Shown here in pieces: positions 59,581 through 64,000 of a DNA stretch of 64,000 nucleotides. The position numbers and the translations under genes are program-made. The notes beneath the pieces are model-generated. The model searched no databases, had not been told where the DNA came from, and was given only the letters and a program-made list of their open reading frames with translations. The stretch comes from Exiguobacterium oxidotolerans JCM 12280 (lineage in GTDB: Bacteria; Bacillota; Bacilli; Exiguobacteriales; Exiguobacteriaceae), in the NCBI RefSeq assembly GCF_000702625.1, contig NZ_JNIS01000001.1, positions 2,918,001 to 2,982,000 on the forward strand, read 5' to 3'. Numbering within the stretch: the stretch's first letter is position 1; each line of letters begins with the position of its first letter.

Positions 59581-60051
59581 ATGCAGAAAAATCAACAGCG
59601 TTATGCGTTGCGCAACCTCGCGTCCGGTTTTTTATTCGGTCTGGGTCTCGTCGCATTCTTAGACGAAGTCATTTTTCACCAATTGTTAGGCTGGCATCAT
59701 TTTTATGACAAATCAACGACCGCGGTCGGACTGTTTTCCGATGGTCTGTTTCACGCATTCAGTTGGTTCGCGACAGTGGCAGCCCTGTTTCTAGTTGCAG
59801 ACTTACGGAGACGATCCGCCTTTTGGATGAAGCGGTGGATCAGTGGTGTGATGATCGGCGGAGGTTTTTTTCAATTGTACGATGGTCTGATCAATCACAA
59901 AGTCTTTGCGATTCATCAAATTCGCTATGGTGTGGAACTTCTTCCCTATGACATCGCCTGGAATGCGATCGCTGCGCTTATTTTAGCGGGAGGGATTGTG
60001 TTATTCCTGCAGACCGGGAAACAACTGCGGACGACAGAGGAGGCGAAATAA
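59581..60051 (+). CDS. DUF2243 membrane protein
   Basis: 156 residues, four membrane segments. FLFGLGLVAFLDEVIFHQLL followed by GWHHFYD and DGLFHAFSWFATV, then GGGFFQLYDGLINHKVFAIH, are the full DUF2243 pattern with repeated His residues. AAAGGAAGTGTCC before the ATG. It is adjacent to a CtaG-type gene, its usual neighbour, so a role linked to copper or cytochrome oxidase assembly is suggested. Confidence 0.9.
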   Translation: MQKNQQRYALRNLASGFLFGLGLVAFLDEVIFHQLLGWHHFYDKSTTAVGLFSDGLFHAFSWFATVAALFLVADLRRRSAFWMKRWISGVMIGGGFFQLYDGLINHKVFAIHQIRYGVELLPYDIAWNAIAALILAGGIVLFLQTGKQLRTTEEAK

Positions 60052-60849
60052 GTGATGCATACGCATGAAGGCATGGGAAACGGTATTGAAACGAGTGTGA
60101 CGCTCCTCGTGCTCGTCTTACTTCTCGTTTATCCGGTTGCCGCCTGGAAAACGAACAATCACTACCGGCGCTGGCCAATCCACCGGTACGTGTTTTGGGG
60201 AAGCGGGGTACTGAGTGCCGGTGCTGCGCTCGTCGGTCCGGTTGCAGGCTGGGCACACATGAACTTCACGGGACATATGACGGGGCATCTCTTACTCGGG
60301 ATGCTCGCACCACTCCTGCTCGTGTTTGCGAAGCCGGTGACGTTATTGTTACGGACGCTACCCGTGCAGGCGGCAAGACGGGTGACGGGCGTCTTGAACA
60401 GTCAGCCGCTTCGTCTCTTGACGCACCCGATGACGGCAACGGTTTTAAACATCGGCGGCTTGTACCTGCTTTATACGACAGGACTCTATCCGATGATGCA
60501 TCAGTCGACTGCACTCTATGCCCTGATTCATCTCCACGTCTTCCTGGCCGGTTACTTGTTTACAAGTGCCCTGATCTATATCGATTTGACGCCGCACCGC
60601 TACAGTCACGTCTACCGGGCGGGTATTTTAATACTGGCGTTGGCGGGGCATAAGATTCTTTCGAAATATCTCTACGCTCATCCACCCGGTGGAGTGGGGA
60701 AGGCGGAAGCGGAACAAGGCGCCATGCTGATGTATTACGGGGGAGATGTCGTTGATCTCGCGCTCATCATCATTCTCTGTTATCACTGGTACGAGGCGAC
60801 GGCGCCGCGTTTACAAGCGTCAGAAACATTGGAAATGAGGAAGGGCTGA
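60052..60849 (+). CDS. CtaG-type cytochrome c oxidase assembly protein
   Basis: 265 residues, seven or so membrane segments; GPVAGWAHMNFTGHMTGHLL, then HLHVFLAGYLF and YGGDVVDLALIIILCYHWYE are typical of the caa3_CtaG family (PF09678), which helps assemble the copper-containing oxidase. The first codon is a GTG right after the DUF2243 stop; an ATG at 60055 is equally possible (GAGGAGGCG upstream). The two genes are one operon. Confidence 0.9.
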   Translation: MMHTHEGMGNGIETSVTLLVLVLLLVYPVAAWKTNNHYRRWPIHRYVFWGSGVLSAGAALVGPVAGWAHMNFTGHMTGHLLLGMLAPLLLVFAKPVTLLLRTLPVQAARRVTGVLNSQPLRLLTHPMTATVLNIGGLYLLYTTGLYPMMHQSTALYALIHLHVFLAGYLFTSALIYIDLTPHRYSHVYRAGILILALAGHKILSKYLYAHPPGGVGKAEAEQGAMLMYYGGDVVDLALIIILCYHWYEATAPRLQASETLEMRKG

Positions 60850-60869
60850 AGGAAACGGTTTGTTGTTTC

Positions 60870-62108
60870 TTACGAGACTTTTATCTTCTCTTCGATTGGC
60901 TGCTCATAAAGATTTTGCTTCGAACGGTTAAAGACGAGCGGTATCGTGAGTAAACCGATGAGTAAAAAACCAATTGAAAAGATGATGTATGTCGCGCGGA
61001 TGGAAAAGGCTTCGGCGAGTAAACCGATTGTCGCCGTCAAGAGAATGATGAAGAGTGACTCGGCGACATTGATGACTCCTGAAAAGCGGCCCATGAGATT
61101 GACCGGGACATTGTTTTGGTAAAACGATAAAAAGCCCGTATTCGCAAACGATAGAGCGAATGTCAGTAGGAAAAAGCCGGCGGAAGCTACCATGAAGTTA
61201 TCGGAAGTAGCGAATAGAAGGTAGCCGATGGGCGTAGTGACTGCACCGAAGCCAATCAAAAAGCGAAGACTCAGCCATTTCGTGCAGGTCGCATTAATGA
61301 TGGAACCGAGGATGATCCCGATCCCGGCGATACTGACAAGAAATCCATAGGTGCTTTCCGAGAAACCGAGCACAAGTGTCGCAAACGAAGCCTCGAGTGA
61401 ATCAAGACCCGACATGAAAACCATCATGACGCAAAAGAGACTGTAGACGAGCGTGATGTAACGGTGCTGGCTCGTAAAGCGCAACGTTTCTCTCCAGTCG
61501 CTGATAATCATTTGAAGACTCAATCGTTCTGCCTGCGCAAAGGTCAATTCTTTTTCTAAAGCGGGCAGGAAAAATAAGATAAGGGCAGAAATGGCGAGCG
61601 CGACAGCATTGATATGGATCGCAAGGGACGGCGAACCCATGATGAACAGGAGACCGGCAATCGTCGGACCGAGGATGAACCCACACGATTGAATGAAATT
61701 TTTCAACGCATTAAAACGTTGACGATTACCTTTTGAGACAAGCTTCGTCATATAAATCATCGATGTTGATTCAAACAAGGAGCTACCAACGTTGATCAGA
61801 AAGACGACTGTATAGATGAAGAACAACGAGTCGATGAAGGGGAGAAGGGCGATTAAGAGTGCACGTGATAAATCGAGTAGCATCATCAATTTACGTTTGT
61901 CGACCCGGTCAATCAAAGAACCTGACCATAAGCTCGTTATTAAAGAAGCGACAGGAACTAAAATGTATAAAAGTGACACCGCGAACGCAGAACTTGTTCG
62001 ATCAAGAATAATCAAATTGAGGGCAATGAAGTACACCCAGGCGCCTAAGTTTGAGATTCCGACACCGATCAGGAGCAAAGCAGGGTATTTCCAAGCTGTA
62101 CGATTCAT
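60870..62108 (-). CDS. MFS transporter, enterobactin-exporter type
   Basis: 412 residues starting MNRTAWKYPALLLIGVGISN after GAAGGGAGCG; a TTG six bases upstream is less well placed. Twelve helices; SLWSGSLIDRVDKRKLMMLL is motif A and SLFESTSMIYMTKLVSKGNRQRFNALK follows, as in the DHA3 group of drug or siderophore exporters. A palindrome TGGTTATAAATAACCA overlaps the leader. Convergent with the CtaG gene with only 20 bases between. Confidence 0.9.
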   Translation of the reverse strand: MNRTAWKYPALLLIGVGISNLGAWVYFIALNLIILDRTSSAFAVSLLYILVPVASLITSLWSGSLIDRVDKRKLMMLLDLSRALLIALLPFIDSLFFIYTVVFLINVGSSLFESTSMIYMTKLVSKGNRQRFNALKNFIQSCGFILGPTIAGLLFIMGSPSLAIHINAVALAISALILFFLPALEKELTFAQAERLSLQMIISDWRETLRFTSQHRYITLVYSLFCVMMVFMSGLDSLEASFATLVLGFSESTYGFLVSIAGIGIILGSIINATCTKWLSLRFLIGFGAVTTPIGYLLFATSDNFMVASAGFFLLTFALSFANTGFLSFYQNNVPVNLMGRFSGVINVAESLFIILLTATIGLLAEAFSIRATYIIFSIGFLLIGLLTIPLVFNRSKQNLYEQPIEEKIKVS

Positions 62109-62125
62109 AGTCAATCGCTCCCTTC

Positions 62126-62141
62126 TGGTTATAAATAACCA
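62126..62141. promoter_or_regulatory. Palindrome in the MFS leader
   Basis: TGGTTATAAATAACCA with 7-bp arms and a two-base centre, directly upstream of the ribosome site. It may be a repressor site or a translation hairpin. Confidence 0.45.
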
Positions 62142-62232
62142 ATATTAATTTTAAAATAGAAATTTATTACATTTTATGTTACTCGATTGTTTGTTTGAAA
62201 GCAATCAAATGTTTGATGCGACAGAAAAAAAG

Positions 62233-62560
62233 TAGCGATAATAATATCGCTACTGCAGTGCGTAGACAAAGTAGTATGAATGATAAAAGCAAGTCCCTTT
62301 TTCGTTGCTTTCCTCGGGCGAGGGACAAGCCGTTGCTCCTTGATCCTCACGGACAACGAGCAGGGTCTTGTTTCCCTCTGAAAGTGCGTTAAAAACGCAC
62401 TTTTCCCGCAGGAGTCAACGAAACGTGCCGCTTTGAAGACGAGGTAAGACAAGGAAGCGCAAACTGATTGTACCCTCATTTAGAATTTTCATGATGTATA
62501 AGAGTTCGTCTACAGCCTGAATTAGCGACAATAATATCGCTACCACATGGTGTTGTAGAC
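62233..62560. repeat. Structured intergenic repeat element
   Basis: TAGCGATAATAATATCGCTA at 62233-62252 and TAGCGACAATAATATCGCTA at 62523-62542, each followed by a GTAGAC motif (62262-62267, 62555-62560), enclose 270 bases with hairpins AAGTGCGTT/AACGCACTTTT and GGACAAGCCG/CGGACAACGAG-like pairs. The middle (CCTCGGGCGAGGGACAAGCC, CCCGCAGGAGTCAACG) resembles repeated intergenic units seen in Bacillales. No gene is encoded. It separates the MFS and GNAT genes. Confidence 0.6.
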
Positions 62561-62569
62561 CTAGTTAAT

Positions 62570-63022
62570 TTAAGTTGTTTGTATTTCCCAATAAATCATT
62601 CCATCCGTTTCTCGTACTCGTTCCATGTTGACTTTGTTTAAGACACGGATTGATCCTTGATCAGTTGCTTCCGTTTTGGCAACGACTTTCAAAACGGATG
62701 TTGTTTGTTGCGCCCATTGAATCAGTCCTGCGACAGCTTCTGTTGCGTATCCATTATGCCAGTATTGCTCGAGCAAACCATAACCGATTTCTACCGCTCC
62801 ATGTGGATTCGGTTTCCCTTTAAAACCGGCATCACCAATGATGACATCATCTGCCTGGCGGATGATTAACCAACTTCCCCAGAATAATAAGGACGGATCC
62901 TGTTCCAATGCCTTTAAATGATTCGAAATTTCGGGACCGTTCCGATAGTTTTGACGGGTAATAACCGGAAGCTGTTCCTGTGTAAAAGGAACAAGTCGTA
63001 ATCGAGCTGTCTCGATGTGCAT
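62570..63022 (-). CDS. GNAT acetyltransferase, RimJ/RimL type
   Basis: 150 residues. MHIETARLRLVPFTQEQLPV, GDAGFKG, EIGYGLLEQYWHNGYATEAV (acetyl-CoA loop, somewhat changed) and RVLNKVNMERV. The last helix-strand lacks the usual N-x-x-S/A but the fold is complete. It acetylates an unknown amine. No clear ribosome site; AAGGAGACTC is 12 bases before the ATG. It lies 14 bases after the DUF4177 gene. Confidence 0.85.
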   Translation of the reverse strand: MHIETARLRLVPFTQEQLPVITRQNYRNGPEISNHLKALEQDPSLLFWGSWLIIRQADDVIIGDAGFKGKPNPHGAVEIGYGLLEQYWHNGYATEAVAGLIQWAQQTTSVLKVVAKTEATDQGSIRVLNKVNMERVRETDGMIYWEIQTT

Positions 63023-63036
63023 GCGTTTGAGTCTCC

Positions 63037-63258
63037 TTAAGATGTTTTCGTGTCCGTAATTTCGAACCGTTTTGTTCGCTCAAAAATCAATTCATAGTAA
63101 GTACCGACGGCAACACCGGACGTGACGAAATCCGGGGCAAAAATTTGTACGAAACGCCAACCGTCTGCGGCATGTGTTGCGATTACTTCCCGGTAATCTT
63201 CCTGTGGATTACCGGACAATCGCTTAAAATCAATCCGCACGAACTTGTATTCGAACAT
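63037..63258 (-). CDS. DUF4177 protein
   Basis: 73 residues: MFEYKFVRIDFKRLSGNPQE, then THAADGWRFVQIFAPDF and YYELIFERTK are the DUF4177 pattern, a small soluble alpha/beta protein of unknown role. AAAGGAGGTAGC before the ATG. First of two genes with the GNAT enzyme. Confidence 0.85.
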   Translation of the reverse strand: MFEYKFVRIDFKRLSGNPQEDYREVIATHAADGWRFVQIFAPDFVTSGVAVGTYYELIFERTKRFEITDTKTS

Positions 63259-63382
63259 GAAGCTACCTCCTTTGACAATCTTATTCGTACCTACGCTTCA
63301 AAATCGGAGAAGTTTCTTATGAATGATTCCCACGTATCATGTAAAATGAAGAAATCAGTTATTAAGGGAGTGAGGAACCGTC

Positions 63383-63574
63383 ATGAAATACATACGTTAC
63401 CTGATTTACTTCGGGTTGATGGTCACAATCAATTATTACTTGTCGATGTACGTTACTGTCGATAAAAAGCTACTCCATTCTTTACTAGCGTTCATCATTT
63501 TGATCAGTGTTGCGTTCCTCTTGATTACAATCGAATATTTCTTTAATCGAAAAGTACATAAATCCCGCGACTAG
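63383..63574 (+). CDS. Small two-helix membrane protein
   Basis: 63 residues (MKYIRYLIYFGLMVTINYYL, then LLAFIILISVAFLLITIEYF). AAGGGAGTGAGG before the ATG. Similar to small hypothetical proteins of Bacilli; function unknown. A hairpin follows at 63593. Confidence 0.7.
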   Translation: MKYIRYLIYFGLMVTINYYLSMYVTVDKKLLHSLLAFIILISVAFLLITIEYFFNRKVHKSRD

Positions 63575-63592
63575 TCCGTCGGGGCATGCGAA

Positions 63593-63645
63593 AAGGAGCA
63601 CAAGCGTCGTCCAAGGTAATCGGACATGTCTGTGCTCCTGTTCTG
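63593..63645. terminator. Hairpin terminator between convergent small genes
   Basis: GGAGCACA at 63595-63602 and TGTGCTCC at 63631-63638, with an inner TCC/GGA pair. Confidence 0.65.
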
Positions 63646-63651
63646 TCTCAA

Positions 63652-63909
63652 TCAGACTTTTCTTTTTTCGTTCAGCTCGTTTGTTTCCGGATTACTCCAG
63701 CGCCACTCTGTCCGGCGACTGATGAACGATGTCAAAAACATCAGGAAGGTCATCAAGGGTAACAGAAGCCACCACGATTGCATGAAAAACAACGAGGCAA
63801 AGGAATCGATGAAAACAAAGGTATGGGCGACGTAAATCCACATGAACAGTGAACTGACGAATAGAATCGCTTCAGCCGTCGTAATGAAATCAAGTTTCTT
63901 CTCTTGCAT
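63652..63909 (-). CDS. Small membrane protein
   Basis: 85 residues (MQEKKLDFITTAEAILFVSS...). Two hydrophobic segments (AILFVSSLFMWIYVAHTFVF, SWWLLLPLMTFLMFLTSFIS) and a basic tail. ATTGGAGGGAAAAGT before the ATG. It begins 14 bases after the next gene upstream ends, so both share a message. Confidence 0.7.
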   Translation of the reverse strand: MQEKKLDFITTAEAILFVSSLFMWIYVAHTFVFIDSFASLFFMQSWWLLLPLMTFLMFLTSFISRRTEWRWSNPETNELNEKRKV

Positions 63910-63923
63910 ACTTTTCCCTCCAA

Positions 63924-64000
63924 TCAGGAGCGAACCGTCTCCCGGCTCGCTGTTGTTGCGACATGTTGTTCACTTTCGCTATCCAACAAAATCGTCCGGT
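63924..64000 (-). CDS. C-terminal end of an unidentified protein (partial)
   Basis: The minus strand is open from the window edge to TGA at 63924-63926: RTILLDSESEQHVATTASRE and TVRS. Likely the last residues of a membrane or soluble protein encoded outside the window; no family can be told. Confidence 0.55.
   Translation of the reverse strand, partial: RTILLDSESEQHVATTASRETVRS

Noticed and set aside
62233..62560. CRISPR-like array
   Set aside because: Only two palindromic repeats, 270 bases apart, with no spacers or cas genes.

Overview
The window looks like a low-to-mid GC Firmicutes chromosome of the order Bacillales, and Exiguobacterium is my best guess. This is an inference from strong AGGAGG-type ribosome sites, frequent TTG and GTG starts, bidirectional intrinsic terminators, small membrane genes and Gram-positive lipoproteins. 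I saw no rRNA, tRNA or CRISPR array.

Positions 1-9553 hold housekeeping and accessory genes: two EamA exporters, a class C beta-lactamase-fold hydrolase, a RelE-type toxin-antitoxin pair, a P-loop kinase-like protein, a DUF2268 lipoprotein and a glutathione peroxidase. Several remnants lie among them. Positions 9.7-16 kb are a scar zone of IS200/IS605-type elements. It has one apparently intact tnpA-tnpB element and two decayed tnpB-only copies around a DUF421 gene whose 3' end now lies inside an IS end. A duplicated DUF2188 gene sits on either side.

Positions 17.2-20.7 kb encode an ABC-2 type system whose permease carries a large extracytoplasmic domain resembling an M1 aminopeptidase without its zinc motif. 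Next come a phosphatase, a HAD hydrolase overlapping a LacI regulator, and the Na+/serine-threonine symporter sstT with a LacI-type operator. Positions 25.3-29.4 kb form an array of immunity-like genes: a decayed Suppressor-of-fused-like gene, a SUKH-DUF2750 fusion and four WGR-like paralogues. Three of the paralogues have membrane tails and one has a nonsense codon. No toxin is visible.

At 30.1-33.3 kb a 3.1-kb DDE-type transposon, with long terminal inverted repeats and a direct target repeat, has split the loop of a terminator-like hairpin. Its transposase reading frame is broken but it carries a small membrane cargo gene. From 33.3 to 42 kb there are an ankyrin protein, a TerC/Alx protein, a methyltransferase, an MFS exporter divergent from an HxlR regulator with two 40-bp operator-like repeats, and a solitary HsdR_N-type nuclease gene under a palindrome that abuts its -10 box.

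Positions 42.2-48.4 kb form a MurNAc and peptidoglycan recycling locus: nagZ-murQ-murP, then mupG. Positions 50.9-56.4 kb hold a Fur-box-controlled nickel/peptide-type ABC importer (nikABCDE-like), split after the binding protein by a 0.4-kb IS605 relic; a related solo IS end lies upstream. The remainder holds tandem MarR regulators, DUF2243 and CtaG-type membrane proteins, an MFS exporter, a structured intergenic repeat, a GNAT enzyme and small membrane proteins.
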